From the NCBI GenBank assembly GCA_902406105.1, contig CABPCP010000078.1:1-12365 (forward strand): a stretch of 12,365 nucleotides of DNA, read 5' to 3'. Shown piece after piece: positions 1 to 7,865 of this stretch. Position 1 is the stretch's first letter, and each line of letters begins with the position of its first letter. Under the pieces are notes generated by a model. The model had not been told where the DNA came from. It saw only the letters and a list, made by a program, of their open reading frames with translations, and did no database searches. The DNA comes from an uncultured Mordavella sp. GTDB lineage: Bacteria; Bacillota; Clostridia; Lachnospirales; Lachnospiraceae. The translations under genes and the position numbers were made by a program.

Positions 1-266
1 GCTGCGCGGTAGAAGGAGAAGTAAAAGAGTACGACATTCGGATCACAAAAATCGACACAGAGGCACAAGAGGCCAATAAAGGACTGGAACTGGAAGTAAC
101 AGACCAGGCCCTCCTTGATGTGACGGGGGGGATCGTGCAGGGGATGTCCGGTTCGCCTATAATCCAGAACGGGAAATTGGTGGGTGCGGTCACCCACGTT
201 TTTGTCAATGACCCAGCGAAGGGATACGGTATTTTCATTGAAAACATGTTGAAAAATGTAGAATAG
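1..266 (+). CDS. spoIVB: SpoIVB peptidase, C-terminal part (5' end outside window)
   Basis: The reading frame is open from base 3 to the TAG at 264-266 and encodes the last 87 residues of a longer protein. The fragment contains [11 protein letters not shown] followed by [15 protein letters not shown] and [10 protein letters not shown], which I recognise as the conserved C-terminus of SpoIVB, the S55-family serine protease. The first serine of GMSGSP (codon 147-149) is the expected catalytic nucleophile. In Bacillus the protein is secreted by the forespore into the space between the membranes and triggers processing of pro-sigma-K through the SpoIVF complex. In clostridia its exact target is less certain. 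The N-terminal membrane anchor and PDZ domain would lie upstream of the window. Its position directly before spo0A is the classical endospore-former gene order and supports the call. No convincing terminator follows it, so some read-through into spo0A is possible. Confidence 0.95.
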   Translation, partial: CAVEGEVKEYDIRITKIDTEAQEANKGLELEVTDQALLDVTGGIVQGMSGSPIIQNGKLVGAVTHVFVNDPAKGYGIFIENMLKNVE

Positions 267-296
267 CGTGAAAATAGTCGCATGATGTCTGCTTTT

Positions 297-303
297 TACG
301 ACA
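297..303 (-). promoter_or_regulatory. Possible Spo0A binding site (0A box) upstream of spo0A
   Basis: On the minus strand these bases read TGTCGTA, one mismatch from the 0A box TGTCGAA. The site lies 8 bases upstream of the -35 box of the spo0A promoter, where autoregulation would make sense and is known in Bacillus. A seven-base match with one mismatch is common by chance, so this is only a candidate. Confidence 0.3.
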
Positions 304-311
304 GCAATTTC

Positions 312-340
312 TTGAATTGAAATATGGCGAAATATATAAT
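312..340 (+). promoter_or_regulatory. Sigma-A-type promoter of spo0A
   Basis: TTGAAT at 312-317 and TATAAT at 335-340 are separated by 17 bases. This is a perfect -10 with a 4/6 match at -35. Transcription would start near 347, giving a leader of about 39 bases. The leader carries the strong ribosome binding site AAAGGAGG (367-374), 11 bases before the spo0A ATG. I could not find a second, sigma-H-like promoter with a convincing AGGA-type -35 box in the 119-base gap, although Bacillus spo0A has one. Confidence 0.7.
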
Positions 341-385
341 TGGTCATGACGGTTTTATTGTACGAGAAAGGAGGTATTTCGCAAA

Positions 386-1177
386 ATGAGTGAAATAAAC
401 GTAGCAATAGCCGACGATAATGAAAGAATCCTGGATCTGCTTGGCGAAATCATTGACAGCGACAAGGAGCTGAATCTGGTAGGAAGAGCGAATAATGGCG
501 AGGATGTGTACGAGCTGATCAAAGAAAAACAGCCGGACGTTGTCCTTCTGGATCTGATCATGCCGAAAATGGACGGTTTAAGTGTTATGGATCTGGTCAA
601 TACGGATGGAGAGATCAAAAAGCATCCGGCGTTTATCGTCATTACAGCCGTGGGACAGGAGAGAATCACAGAAGATGCCTTCAAAAAGGGGGCGAATTAC
701 TATATTCTAAAGCCTTTCAACAATGATGTGGTGCTTGGAAGGATTAAAAATACAAACCGGATGATCCAGAATCGGACCGGGGGATTCCAAGGAGAAGAGA
801 AGACCTTGTCCGTCCAGCCAGAGGTGAATCTGGAAGCCAGGGTGACCGATATGATCCATGAGATCGGGATACCGGCACATATTAAGGGATATCATTACTT
901 AAGAGATGCGATTCTTATGGCGGTGGAGGATATGGACGTATTAAACGCCATCACCAAAGTCCTCTATCCCACGGTGGCAAAACTCCATCAGACTACGGCC
1001 AGCCGGGTGGAACGGGCGATCCGGCATGCCATAGAGGTGGCCTGGAGCAGAGGAAAGCTGGATACATTGGACGAGCTGTTTGGCTATACGGTCAGCAATG
1101 GAAAGGGAAAGCCGACGAATTCCGAGTTCATTGCCTTGATCGCGGACACGATCCGTCTGGAATATAAAAACAGATAA
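386..1177 (+). CDS. spo0A: Spo0A, stage 0 sporulation response regulator
   Basis: This 263-residue protein is close to the Bacillus Spo0A length of 267. The N-terminal receiver domain (about 3-125) shows the acidic pair D10/D11, the phosphoacceptor D56 in [11 protein letters not shown], the switch T87 and the invariant K109 in LKPF. A linker (about 126-145) leads to the Spo0A-specific DNA-binding domain. There the stretch around 190-223, with [27 protein letters not shown] and SRG, is the highly conserved recognition-helix region that binds 0A boxes. Phosphorylated Spo0A dimerises and activates or represses early sporulation genes. In most clostridia it is phosphorylated directly by orphan histidine kinases rather than through a Bacillus-type phosphorelay; no kinase is encoded here. 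The start is well fixed by AAAGGAGG 11 bases upstream. Its place after spoIVB confirms the orthologue. All key residues are present, so the gene should be functional. Confidence 0.98.
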   Translation: MSEINVAIADDNERILDLLGEIIDSDKELNLVGRANNGEDVYELIKEKQPDVVLLDLIMPKMDGLSVMDLVNTDGEIKKHPAFIVITAVGQERITEDAFKKGANYYILKPFNNDVVLGRIKNTNRMIQNRTGGFQGEEKTLSVQPEVNLEARVTDMIHEIGIPAHIKGYHYLRDAILMAVEDMDVLNAITKVLYPTVAKLHQTTASRVERAIRHAIEVAWSRGKLDTLDELFGYTVSNGKGKPTNSEFIALIADTIRLEYKNR

Positions 1178-1180
1178 GGC

Positions 1181-1209
1181 TTTTCTTCCGGGAAAAAATG
1201 CGATATAAT
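1181..1209 (+). promoter_or_regulatory. Probable glgA promoter with weak -35
   Basis: A perfect TATAAT lies at 1204-1209. The sequence 17 bases upstream (TTTTCT, 1181-1186) matches the sigma-A -35 box at only 3 of 6 positions, and there is no TG extension. It sits directly after the spo0A stop codon. glgA may therefore be transcribed both from here and by read-through from spo0A. A weak -35 beside a good -10 suits a promoter that needs an activator, but that is inference. Confidence 0.45.
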
Positions 1210-1220
1210 AACGTATATCG
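1201..1220 (+). repeat. Inverted repeat overlapping the glgA -10 box
   Basis: The arms CGATATA (1201-1207) and TATATCG (1214-1220) are perfect reverse complements separated by 6 bases. The left arm covers most of the -10 TATAAT, and the right arm runs over the expected start of transcription near 1216. The placement suits a repressor operator. It is AT-rich, so chance is a real alternative. Confidence 0.4.
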
Positions 1221-1240
1221 TGAGGTTGGGAGGAAAAGCC

Positions 1241-2677
1241 ATGAAAAAAATACTTTTTGCGGCATCCGAATCGGTCCCTTTCATCAAAACAGGAGGACTG
1301 GCAGATGTTGTAGGTTCTTTACCAAAATATTTCAACAAAGAAAAATATGATGTACGGGTGATGCTTCCAAAGTATATGTGTATGAAAGACGAGTGGAAAC
1401 AGCGCCTTGCGTACCGTACCCATTTCTATATGGATCTGTGCTGGAGAAAACAATACGTTGGGATCCTGGAGTTGGAGTACGAGGGAATTACGTTCTATTT
1501 TATAGATAATGAGTACTATTTCAATGGATACGCGCCGTATGGGGATATGTACGCGGATATCGAAAAATTTGCGTTCTTCTCCAAGGCGGTCTTAAGCGCG
1601 CTGCCGCTCATCGACTTCCGGCCGGATATCATCCACTGTCATGACTGGCAGACCGGTCTCATTCCTGTGTATCTGGACAACTTCCGTTACGGAAACGAAT
1701 ATTTCCGTGGGATCAAAACGATCATGACCATACATAACCTGAAGTTCCAGGGAACTTGGGATACCAAACGGGTAATGGATATTACGGGCCTGCCGAAATA
1801 CTATTTTGCGCCGGATAAGCTGGAAGCGTACAAAGATGCCAATTACCTCAAAGGAGGAATTGTATATGCCGACCGGGTGACCACCGTCAGCAGTACCTAC
1901 GCGGAAGAGATCAAGATGCCGTTCTATGGCGAGAAGCTGGACGGACTGATGAACGCCAGGTCCAATTGCCTGTCAGGAATCGTGAACGGTATCGACTATG
2001 AAGACTATAACCCCCAGACCGATACTCACATCGCGAAAAATTACAGCGTAGACAATTTCAGAAAAGAGAAAGTCAAAAACAAGACTGCGCTGCAGCAGGA
2101 ACTTGGTCTTCCGGCAGATCATAAGACCATGATGATCGGGATCGTCTCCAGATTGACGGATCAAAAAGGATTCGACCTGATCGCCTATGTGATGGACGAA
2201 TTGTGCCAGGACGCGATCCAGATCGTTGTACTTGGCACAGGACAGGATCAGTATGAGAATATGTTCCGGCATTTTGCCTGGAAATACCCGGATAAAGTAT
2301 CCGCCAATATTTTCTATTCAGAGGAACTGTCCCACAAAATCTATGCCGGATGCGACGCCTTCCTCATGCCGTCTCTTTTTGAGCCCTGCGGCTTGAGTCA
2401 GCTGATGAGCCTTAGGTACGGCACGGTTCCGATCGTGAGGGAGACGGGAGGCCTGAAGGATACAGTGGAACCGTATAATGAGTATGAAAAGACAGGGACA
2501 GGTTTCAGTTTCTGCAACTACAATGCTCATGAGATGATGGGAACAGTCCGGTATGCGGAGCAGATTTATTATGACAAGAAGAGAGACTGGAACAAGATCG
2601 TAGAGCGGGGAATGCAAAAAGACTTCTCCTGGAATAATTCTGCCAGACAGTACGAGGAACTCTACGATAATATGTAA
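1241..2677 (+). CDS. glgA: Glycogen synthase (ADP-glucose type, GT5 family)
   Basis: The protein has 478 residues, typical for bacterial GlgA. It transfers glucose from ADP-glucose to the end of an alpha-1,4-glucan in the cytoplasm. The N-terminal Rossmann domain (about 1-240) carries KTGGLADV at 16-23, which binds the nucleotide sugar, and HCHDWQTGL at 132-140 with the active-site histidine region; TIHNLKFQG (163-171) and GIVNGIDY (246-253) follow. The C-terminal Rossmann domain carries SRLTDQKG (303-310, with R304 and K309) and LFEPCGLSQL (379-388, with the catalytic-site E381). An in-frame GTG at 1220 would add seven residues. I prefer the ATG at 1241 because GGGAGG (1228-1233) sits 7 bases before it and the protein then starts MKKILF as the family does. 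No other glycogen genes are present here. Its place beside spo0A is consistent with glycogen storage before sporulation, which is inference. Confidence 0.96.
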   Translation: MKKILFAASESVPFIKTGGLADVVGSLPKYFNKEKYDVRVMLPKYMCMKDEWKQRLAYRTHFYMDLCWRKQYVGILELEYEGITFYFIDNEYYFNGYAPYGDMYADIEKFAFFSKAVLSALPLIDFRPDIIHCHDWQTGLIPVYLDNFRYGNEYFRGIKTIMTIHNLKFQGTWDTKRVMDITGLPKYYFAPDKLEAYKDANYLKGGIVYADRVTTVSSTYAEEIKMPFYGEKLDGLMNARSNCLSGIVNGIDYEDYNPQTDTHIAKNYSVDNFRKEKVKNKTALQQELGLPADHKTMMIGIVSRLTDQKGFDLIAYVMDELCQDAIQIVVLGTGQDQYENMFRHFAWKYPDKVSANIFYSEELSHKIYAGCDAFLMPSLFEPCGLSQLMSLRYGTVPIVRETGGLKDTVEPYNEYEKTGTGFSFCNYNAHEMMGTVRYAEQIYYDKKRDWNKIVERGMQKDFSWNNSARQYEELYDNM

Positions 2678-2678
2678 A

Positions 2679-2753
2679 GATACAAAACGCGCAAGAATCG
2701 CTGTATCAAGGAAAGCAGAGGAAAGAGCAAAGTCCGGGGCTTTGCTCTTTCTT
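2679..2753 (+). terminator. Tandem hairpins between glgA and metF: terminator or attenuator
   Basis: GAAAGAGCAAAG (2721-2732) and CTTTGCTCTTTC (2740-2751) form a perfect 12-bp stem with a 7-base loop; a G-U and an A-T pair can extend it by two. Only TT follows, then AAG, so the U-tract is short and termination may be partial. A weaker hairpin lies just before it: GATACA (2679-2684) with TGTATC (2702-2707), plus an inner GCG/CGC pairing. The strong hairpin ends about 24 bases before the metF start codon. That leaves no room for a promoter between hairpin and gene, so either glgA transcripts read through into metF or the hairpin is part of the metF leader. Confidence 0.7.
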
Positions 2754-2775
2754 AAGTAAGGTAAAAGGAGGACAA

Positions 2776-3648
2776 ATGATGAAGATCCGAGATATTTTAA
2801 AGGAAACGACACCGCACATATCATTTGAGGTATTCCCGCCCAAAACGGAAGCGGCTTTTGAAAGCGTACTGAATGCTACGGACAAGATCGCCGCGCTGAA
2901 TCCTTCCTACATCAGCGTTACCTACGGGGCTGGCGGCGGAACCAGTGCCAATACTGTTAATATCGCGGCTCATATCAAGGATGATCTGGATACGGTGAGC
3001 CTGGCTCATCTGACCTGCGTTTCATCTACAAGAGAGCATGTACATAAGGTGATCGATGAATTGAAAGAAAGAGGAATTGAAAATATCCTGGCCCTTAGGG
3101 GAGATATTCCAAAGGAATCAGAGTTCCCGCTGCCGAATCAATATCGGTATGCCAGCGAACTGATCGAAGAGATCAAAAAGGAAGGGGATTTCTGCATTGG
3201 GGCGGCGTGCTATCCGGAGGGACATGTGGAGGCGCCAAACCGGAAGGAAGATATCAGCCATTTAAAAGAGAAAGTAGACAAAGGAGTGGACTTTTTGACC
3301 ACTCAGATGTTTTTCGATAATAATATTTTTTATAATTTCTTATACCGTGTCCGGGAGGCTGGGATCACAGTGCCAATCCTTCCGGGGATCATGCCGGTGA
3401 CAAGAGGGAGCCAGATGAAGACGATCTGCGAGATGTCAGGGACCGTACTTCCTCAGCGCTTCCGGGATGTGCTGGATCGTTTTGGAGAGGATCCGGCAGC
3501 GATGAAACAGGCGGGAATCGCGTACGCCACAGATCAGATCATCGATCTGTTCGCCAACGGGATCAATCATGTGCACGTATATTCCATGAATAAACCGGAA
3601 GTGGCCGCGGCGATCATGCGCAATCTGTCTGAGATCGTAAAGCACTAG
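2776..3648 (+). CDS. metF: Methylenetetrahydrofolate reductase
   Basis: This 290-residue protein is a full-length bacterial MetF, a TIM barrel with FAD. It reduces 5,10-methylene-THF to 5-methyl-THF, the methyl donor used by MetH. Visible family motifs are SFEVFPPK (16-23), whose E18 corresponds to the catalytic Glu28 of E. coli; YGAGGGTSANT (50-60); the folate/FAD-site LRGDIP (107-112), whose D110 corresponds to Asp120 of E. coli; GAACYPEGH; and TQMFFDN. Two ATGs lie side by side. The first (2776) is 4 bases after GGAGG (2767-2771), while the second (2779) has the better spacing of 7, so the true start may be one codon later. It is the first gene of the metF-metH-asnA cluster. The usual clostridial partner MetV (a zinc-binding MetF companion) is not next to it, so the electron donor cannot be read from context. 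Confidence 0.96.
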   Translation: MMKIRDILKETTPHISFEVFPPKTEAAFESVLNATDKIAALNPSYISVTYGAGGGTSANTVNIAAHIKDDLDTVSLAHLTCVSSTREHVHKVIDELKERGIENILALRGDIPKESEFPLPNQYRYASELIEEIKKEGDFCIGAACYPEGHVEAPNRKEDISHLKEKVDKGVDFLTTQMFFDNNIFYNFLYRVREAGITVPILPGIMPVTRGSQMKTICEMSGTVLPQRFRDVLDRFGEDPAAMKQAGIAYATDQIIDLFANGINHVHVYSMNKPEVAAAIMRNLSEIVKH

Positions 3649-3666
3649 AGGGGCAAAAGACAATCC

Positions 3667-4338
3667 ATGGACAGAAGGAAAGACAAAGATAGAGATATCC
3701 GGATCCGGGAAGCGGTCCGGTATCTTGGATATGGAAGAAAAGAAGCGGACGGACAGACGCTGGATCTGATCCGGGAGGCGCTGGAAGTGCTGGATGGCAT
3801 CGGAGAAAAAAGGATCGTGTGGCAGAGAAAACCAGTGTTCTTCCCAGGCGAAGACTGGATCGAGACAGAGGGAATGAAAGTCCGCAGCCATGGCCTTGCC
3901 AGAAATTTAAAGGGCTGTGGGGAGATGATCCTTCTGGCGGCCACGCTGGGGGCGCAGGTGGATCTTCTGCTTAGGAAATACAGCCGGACAGATATGACGC
4001 GGGCGGTGATCCTGCAGGCCTGCGCGGCCGCGGATCTGGAAGAATACCTGGATAGCTGGCAGGAGAAGATGAAGGAAGAACTAGAATTGGAAGGATTGTA
4101 TCCAAGGCCAAGGTTCAGTCCGGGATACGGCGACTTTTCCATCCAGCATCAAAAGGAACTGCTGCGTCTTCTGGAAGCGCCGAAACGCATCGGCCTGACG
4201 ATGACAGAAGGCTGTATGCTGACGCCAACCAAGTCGGTAACGGCAGTCATGGGACTGTCGGCAGAGAAGATTCCCTGCCGCAGACAGGGATGTGAGGCCT
4301 GCCAGAAGACAGACTGTCCGTACCGAAGACAAGAGTGA
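3667..4338 (+). CDS. Stand-alone MetH activation-domain protein with C-terminal Cys cluster
   Basis: This 223-residue protein resembles the AdoMet-binding activation domain that forms the C-terminus of long MetH. The clearest match is RFSPGYGD (149-156), the counterpart of the AdoMet-binding R-x-x-PGY stretch of E. coli MetH (R1134 to Y1139). LTMTEGCMLTPTKSVTAVMGLS (177-198) follows, corresponding to the E. coli region with ESFAMWPGASVSG. It probably helps reductive remethylation of cob(II)alamin in the short MetH encoded 30 bases downstream. The last 20 residues contain C204, C209, C212 and C217 (spacing C-x4-C-x2-C-x4-C), absent from the E. coli domain. They could bind zinc or an Fe-S cluster; this is inference. 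The start lies 18 bases after metF. Its ribosome binding site (AGAGGGG, overlapping the metF stop) is 13 bases from the ATG, so initiation may be weak or coupled to metF translation. No alternative ATG or GTG gives a better start. Confidence 0.85.
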   Translation: MDRRKDKDRDIRIREAVRYLGYGRKEADGQTLDLIREALEVLDGIGEKRIVWQRKPVFFPGEDWIETEGMKVRSHGLARNLKGCGEMILLAATLGAQVDLLLRKYSRTDMTRAVILQACAAADLEEYLDSWQEKMKEELELEGLYPRPRFSPGYGDFSIQHQKELLRLLEAPKRIGLTMTEGCMLTPTKSVTAVMGLSAEKIPCRRQGCEACQKTDCPYRRQE

Positions 4339-4368
4339 GATGACAAAAGAGGAGAAAGGAGCTGACAG

Positions 4369-6771
4369 ATGCTAAGAGAACGACTGGGAAAGGAACTGCT
4401 GTTTTTCGACGGCGGGACCGGAACCCTTCTCCAAGAGCGGGGACTTGCCCCCGGTGAACTGCCGGAGAGCTGGAATATCAGCCGCAGAGAAGAGATGATC
4501 GATATCCACCGCCAGTATTTCGCGGCGGGGAGTGATATCGTGCTGACAAATACATTTGGAGCAAACGCGTTAAAATATCACGATGACGGCTGCAATTTGG
4601 AAACAGTGATCCAGGCCGCGGTGGAAAATGTGAAAACGGCGGCCAGCCTGGAAATGGGAAATGAAAGAGAAGTTTATACTGCTCTGGATATGGGGCCCAC
4701 AGGCAGACTGCTGAAACCCATGGGAGATCTGAGTTTTGAGGACGCTTACGCGGCTTTCCGGGAAGCGGCCGCGGCCGGGGAACGGGCCGGAGCGGATCTG
4801 ATCCATATAGAGACCATGAGCGACACTTATGAGGTGAAAGCGGCGGTACTGGCCGCAAAGGAGAATACCAGCCTTCCGGTTTTCGCCACCATGATCTTTG
4901 ACGAAAAAGGGAAACTCCTGACCGGCGGAGATGTTCCGTCTGTGGTAGCCCTTCTGGAAGGGCTGCGGGTGGATGCGCTTGGCATCAACTGCGGAATGGG
5001 ACCGGCCCAGATGATCCCGATCCTGGAAGAAATCTTACAGTATACATCCCTTCCAGTGATCGTAAAGCCCAATGCGGGACTTCCAAAACAAAAAGACGGA
5101 GAAGTCTTCTATGACGTAGAGCCAGAAGAATTTGCCGCTTATATGGAAGAGATCGTAAGGAAAGGAGCGGCCCTGGTCGGAGGCTGCTGCGGCACCACGC
5201 CGGGCCATATCCAAAAGATGATCGAGAGGGTCTGGGAATCGAAGGCGTTTGAGGAGAGAAACCTTCCCGTTCCTAAGGAAGCGGCCATTGTTTCTTCTTA
5301 TGGAAAGGCGGTCATCTTGGGAGAGAAACCGGTGATCATTGGAGAACGGATCAACCCCACCGGGAAAAAGCGGTTCAAGCAGGCCCTCAAAGACCGCGAC
5401 CTGGACTATATCCTGACAGAAGGAGTAAACCAGCAGGATAGGGGAGCCCATATCCTGGATGTGAATGTGGGGCTTCCAGATATCGACGAGACGGAGATGA
5501 TGAAAGAGGTGGTGACCGAGCTGCAGAGCGTGACCAGCCTGCCCCTGCAGATCGATACGGTGGATCTGGGAGCCATGGAAGCGGCTATGCGCATCTACAA
5601 TGGGAAACCGATGATCAACTCTGTCAACGGCAAACGGGAGATCATGGACGGAGTATTCCCGCTGATCCAGAAATACGGCGGCGTGGTAGTGGGGCTGACG
5701 CTGGATGAAAACGGCATCCCCGCGACTGCCCAGGGCCGGGTGGAGATTGCCGGGAAGATCATCCGGGAGGCGGCCCGCTACGGGATCCCCAAGAAAGATA
5801 TTGTGATCGACGTGCTGGCTATGACCATCAGTTCTGACCCGGCCGGGGCCAGGACCACTCTGGAGGCCCTGGAGGGAGTGCGTCAAGCCTACGGCGTTTG
5901 TACGGTGCTGGGAGTATCCAATATTTCCTTCGGCCTGCCTGCCCGCCCTGTGATCAACGCCAATTTCTTTACCATGGCGCTGCAGAAAGGACTGAGCGCG
6001 GGGATCATCAACCCTCTGTCTCAGGACATGATGCGGTCCTATCACGCTTACTGCGCATTAATGGAATATGATAAAAACTGCGAGGAATACATCCGAGTCT
6101 ACGGGAACCAGAGCCCTGCGGTTCCAGTAAAGACGGAAGAAAGGCTTTCCCTGAAAGAGGCCATTGAGAAGGGACTGAAAGAGGAAGCCCACCGGGGCGC
6201 CTTGCGGCTTCTGAAAGAAAAGGCGCCTTTAGATATCATCAATGAAGAGATGATCCCGGCTTTGGATGAGGTGGGAAAAGGATTTGAAAAAGGAACGCTG
6301 TTCCTGCCCCAGCTTCTGATGAGCGCGGATGCGGCCAAGATCGCCTTTGCCGTGTTAAAGGAGCAGATGCCGGAGAATACAGACGGGGACCAGAAAAAGG
6401 AAAAGGTGATCCTTGCAACCGTCAAAGGCGATATCCATGATATTGGGAAGAATATCGTCAAGGTACTGCTGGAAAATTACGGATTTCATGTGATTGATCT
6501 GGGAAAAGACGTTCCGCCGGAACAGGTGGCAGAAACAGCGGTAAAAGAGGACGTCCGTCTGGTGGGGTTAAGCGCGCTTATGACGACGACGGTAGTCAGT
6601 ATGGAAGAGACGATCCAACTGCTGCGAAGAGAGAAACCTGACTGTAAGGTAATGGTGGGGGGAGCGGTCTTGAACCAGGAATATGCCGATATGATCGGCG
6701 CCGATTTTTATGGCAGAGATGCGATGCAGTCCGTATACTATACACAGAATTTATTCAAAGGAGAGAATTAG
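4369..6771 (+). CDS. metH: Cobalamin-dependent methionine synthase, short form lacking activation domain
   Basis: At 800 residues this lacks the roughly 330-residue activation domain of E. coli MetH (1227). It moves the methyl group of 5-methyl-THF via cobalamin to homocysteine. Domains in order are: the homocysteine-binding barrel (about 1-290) with FFDGGTGT (12-19) and zinc ligands C208 (GINCGMGP) and C273/C274 (GGCCGTTP); the pterin-binding barrel (about 315-575) with [12 protein letters not shown] (325-336), DVNVGLPD and IDTVD; the helical cap (about 590-670) with [13 protein letters not shown]; and the B12 Rossmann domain (about 678-800) with [12 protein letters not shown] (686-697). There H690 is the expected lower cobalt ligand, S735 lies in GLSALMTTT, and GG is at 764-765. 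The start is fixed by AAAGGAG (4355-4361) at 7 bases. The missing activation function is supplied by the preceding gene. The protein ends cleanly after the B12 domain with no sign of frameshift, so this is the natural short form, not a truncation. Confidence 0.97.
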   Translation: MLRERLGKELLFFDGGTGTLLQERGLAPGELPESWNISRREEMIDIHRQYFAAGSDIVLTNTFGANALKYHDDGCNLETVIQAAVENVKTAASLEMGNEREVYTALDMGPTGRLLKPMGDLSFEDAYAAFREAAAAGERAGADLIHIETMSDTYEVKAAVLAAKENTSLPVFATMIFDEKGKLLTGGDVPSVVALLEGLRVDALGINCGMGPAQMIPILEEILQYTSLPVIVKPNAGLPKQKDGEVFYDVEPEEFAAYMEEIVRKGAALVGGCCGTTPGHIQKMIERVWESKAFEERNLPVPKEAAIVSSYGKAVILGEKPVIIGERINPTGKKRFKQALKDRDLDYILTEGVNQQDRGAHILDVNVGLPDIDETEMMKEVVTELQSVTSLPLQIDTVDLGAMEAAMRIYNGKPMINSVNGKREIMDGVFPLIQKYGGVVVGLTLDENGIPATAQGRVEIAGKIIREAARYGIPKKDIVIDVLAMTISSDPAGARTTLEALEGVRQAYGVCTVLGVSNISFGLPARPVINANFFTMALQKGLSAGIINPLSQDMMRSYHAYCALMEYDKNCEEYIRVYGNQSPAVPVKTEERLSLKEAIEKGLKEEAHRGALRLLKEKAPLDIINEEMIPALDEVGKGFEKGTLFLPQLLMSADAAKIAFAVLKEQMPENTDGDQKKEKVILATVKGDIHDIGKNIVKVLLENYGFHVIDLGKDVPPEQVAETAVKEDVRLVGLSALMTTTVVSMEETIQLLRREKPDCKVMVGGAVLNQEYADMIGADFYGRDAMQSVYYTQNLFKGEN

Positions 6772-6773
6772 AC

Positions 6774-7781
6774 ATGGGACTTATTTTACCAGAACGTTAT
6801 GATCCGCGCTTAAGCGTGCGGGAGACACAGGAAGCGATCAAATATATCCGGGATACCTTCCAGAAGGAATTTGGAAAAGAAATGAATCTGGAAAGGATCT
6901 CTGCTCCGCTGTTCGTGGCGAAAAGCAGCGGTCTTAACGATAACCTGAACGGGGTAGAACGCCCGGTGCATTTCGATATTGCCGGAGTTCCCGGAGAAGA
7001 GATGGAAGTGGTGCAGTCGCTGGCTAAGTGGAAAAGGATGGCGCTGAAAGAGTACGGTTTCCAACCGGGAGAAGGACTTTACACCAATATGAACGCCATC
7101 CGCCGGGACGAAGAGCTGGATAATCTCCACTCCTGCTATGTGGATCAGTGGGACTGGGAGAAAGTGATCCGCAAAGAAGACAGGACGATCGACGTGTTAA
7201 AAGATACAGTCCGCCATATCTTTAAGATCATCAAACATATGGAGCACGAAGTGTGGTATAAATACCCTCAGGCAGTCAAACATCTGCCGGACAGCGTGGC
7301 TTTTATCACCACGCAGGAACTGGAAGACCGCTATCCGGATAAGACTCCTAAGGAAAGAGAAAACCTGATCGCCAAGGAATACGGATGTGTATTTCTGATG
7401 AAGATCGGAGAAAAATTAGAAAGCGGCAAACCTCACGATGGCCGGGCGCCGGACTACGATGACTGGCAGCTGAATGGAGATATCCTGTTCTGGTTTGATA
7501 CATTGGACTGCGCTCTGGAGATTTCCAGCATGGGAATCCGGGTGGATGAAAAGTCTCTGGAAGAGCAGTTGAAAAAAGCTGGGTGTGAAGACCGCAGGAC
7601 TCTGCCTTATCACCGGATGCTCTTAAACGGAGAACTCCCCTATACGATCGGCGGCGGCATCGGCCAGTCCAGGCTGTGTATGCTGCTTCTGGACCGGGCT
7701 CATGTAGGAGAGGTGCAGGCAAGTATATGGCCGGAAGAAATGAGAAAAATCTGTAAAGAACACAAGATATTCCTGTTATAA
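6774..7781 (+). CDS. asnA: Aspartate-ammonia ligase (asparagine synthetase A)
   Basis: This 335-residue protein matches AsnA (330 in E. coli), a class II aminoacyl-tRNA-synthetase-like enzyme that makes asparagine from aspartate, ammonia and ATP via aspartyl-AMP. Clear family motifs are [19 protein letters not shown] (50-68), [19 protein letters not shown] (102-120), YVDQWDWEK (122-130), and the C-terminal glycine-rich [21 protein letters not shown] (292-312), which is the class II motif 3 equivalent; QASIWPE follows. The ATG lies 2 bases after the metH TAG, and the ribosome binding site AAAGGAG (6757-6763) is inside the metH coding end, so translation is probably coupled to metH. A strong terminator begins at its stop codon and closes the operon. 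It uses free ammonia rather than glutamine, fitting an ammonia-rich anaerobic habitat (inference). All expected motifs are present. Confidence 0.97.
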   Translation: MGLILPERYDPRLSVRETQEAIKYIRDTFQKEFGKEMNLERISAPLFVAKSSGLNDNLNGVERPVHFDIAGVPGEEMEVVQSLAKWKRMALKEYGFQPGEGLYTNMNAIRRDEELDNLHSCYVDQWDWEKVIRKEDRTIDVLKDTVRHIFKIIKHMEHEVWYKYPQAVKHLPDSVAFITTQELEDRYPDKTPKERENLIAKEYGCVFLMKIGEKLESGKPHDGRAPDYDDWQLNGDILFWFDTLDCALEISSMGIRVDEKSLEEQLKKAGCEDRRTLPYHRMLLNGELPYTIGGGIGQSRLCMLLLDRAHVGEVQASIWPEEMRKICKEHKIFLL

Positions 7782-7816
7782 AAATCGGCCAGGATCATGC
7801 CTGGCCGATTTTTTTC
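7781..7816 (+). terminator. Strong intrinsic terminator after asnA
   Basis: AAAATCGGCCAGG (7781-7793) and CCTGGCCGATTTT (7800-7812) form a perfect 13-bp stem with a 6-base loop. It ends in a run of seven T (7809-7815). The hairpin begins at the last base of the asnA stop codon. It ends the metF-asnA transcript and separates it from the hydrogenase gene. The A-rich left flank could also allow termination from the other strand. Confidence 0.95.
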
Positions 7817-7847
7817 TAATGTACGGAAAATTGAACAGAAAACCGGG

Positions 7848-7865
7848 TTGACAAGAAATTAACAG
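7848..7865 (+). promoter_or_regulatory. Candidate Rex (NADH-sensing repressor) operator
   Basis: The bases read TTGACAA-GAAA-TTAACAG. Compared with the clostridial Rex pattern TTGTTAA-N4-TTAACAA, 11 of 14 fixed positions match and the spacing is exact. The site covers the -35 box, where a bound repressor would block RNA polymerase. Rex is known to control hydrogenase and fermentation genes in several anaerobes. Part of the left-arm match is forced by the TTGACA promoter box, so the independent evidence is mainly the TTAACAG arm and the spacing. Confidence 0.5.

Noticed and set aside
1220..1240. GTG start for glgA that adds seven residues
   Set aside because: It has no well-placed ribosome binding site, while the ATG at 1241 has GGGAGG at 7 bases and gives the usual MKKILF start.
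2701..2725. TATCAAGGAAAGCAGAGGAA-like stretch resembling the start of a SAM-I (S-box) riboswitch before metF
   Set aside because: Only the first few conserved bases look similar; the conserved core and closing stem are missing and there is no room for the roughly 100-base aptamer before the hairpin.
4340..4375. Eleven-codon open frame overlapping the metH start
   Set aside because: It lacks its own ribosome binding site and consists mostly of the purine-rich ribosome binding region of metH.
5035..6045. Long minus-strand open frame (336 codons) inside metH
   Set aside because: It lies entirely within a certain gene, has no recognisable domains and a composition expected from the complement of a high-GC coding region.
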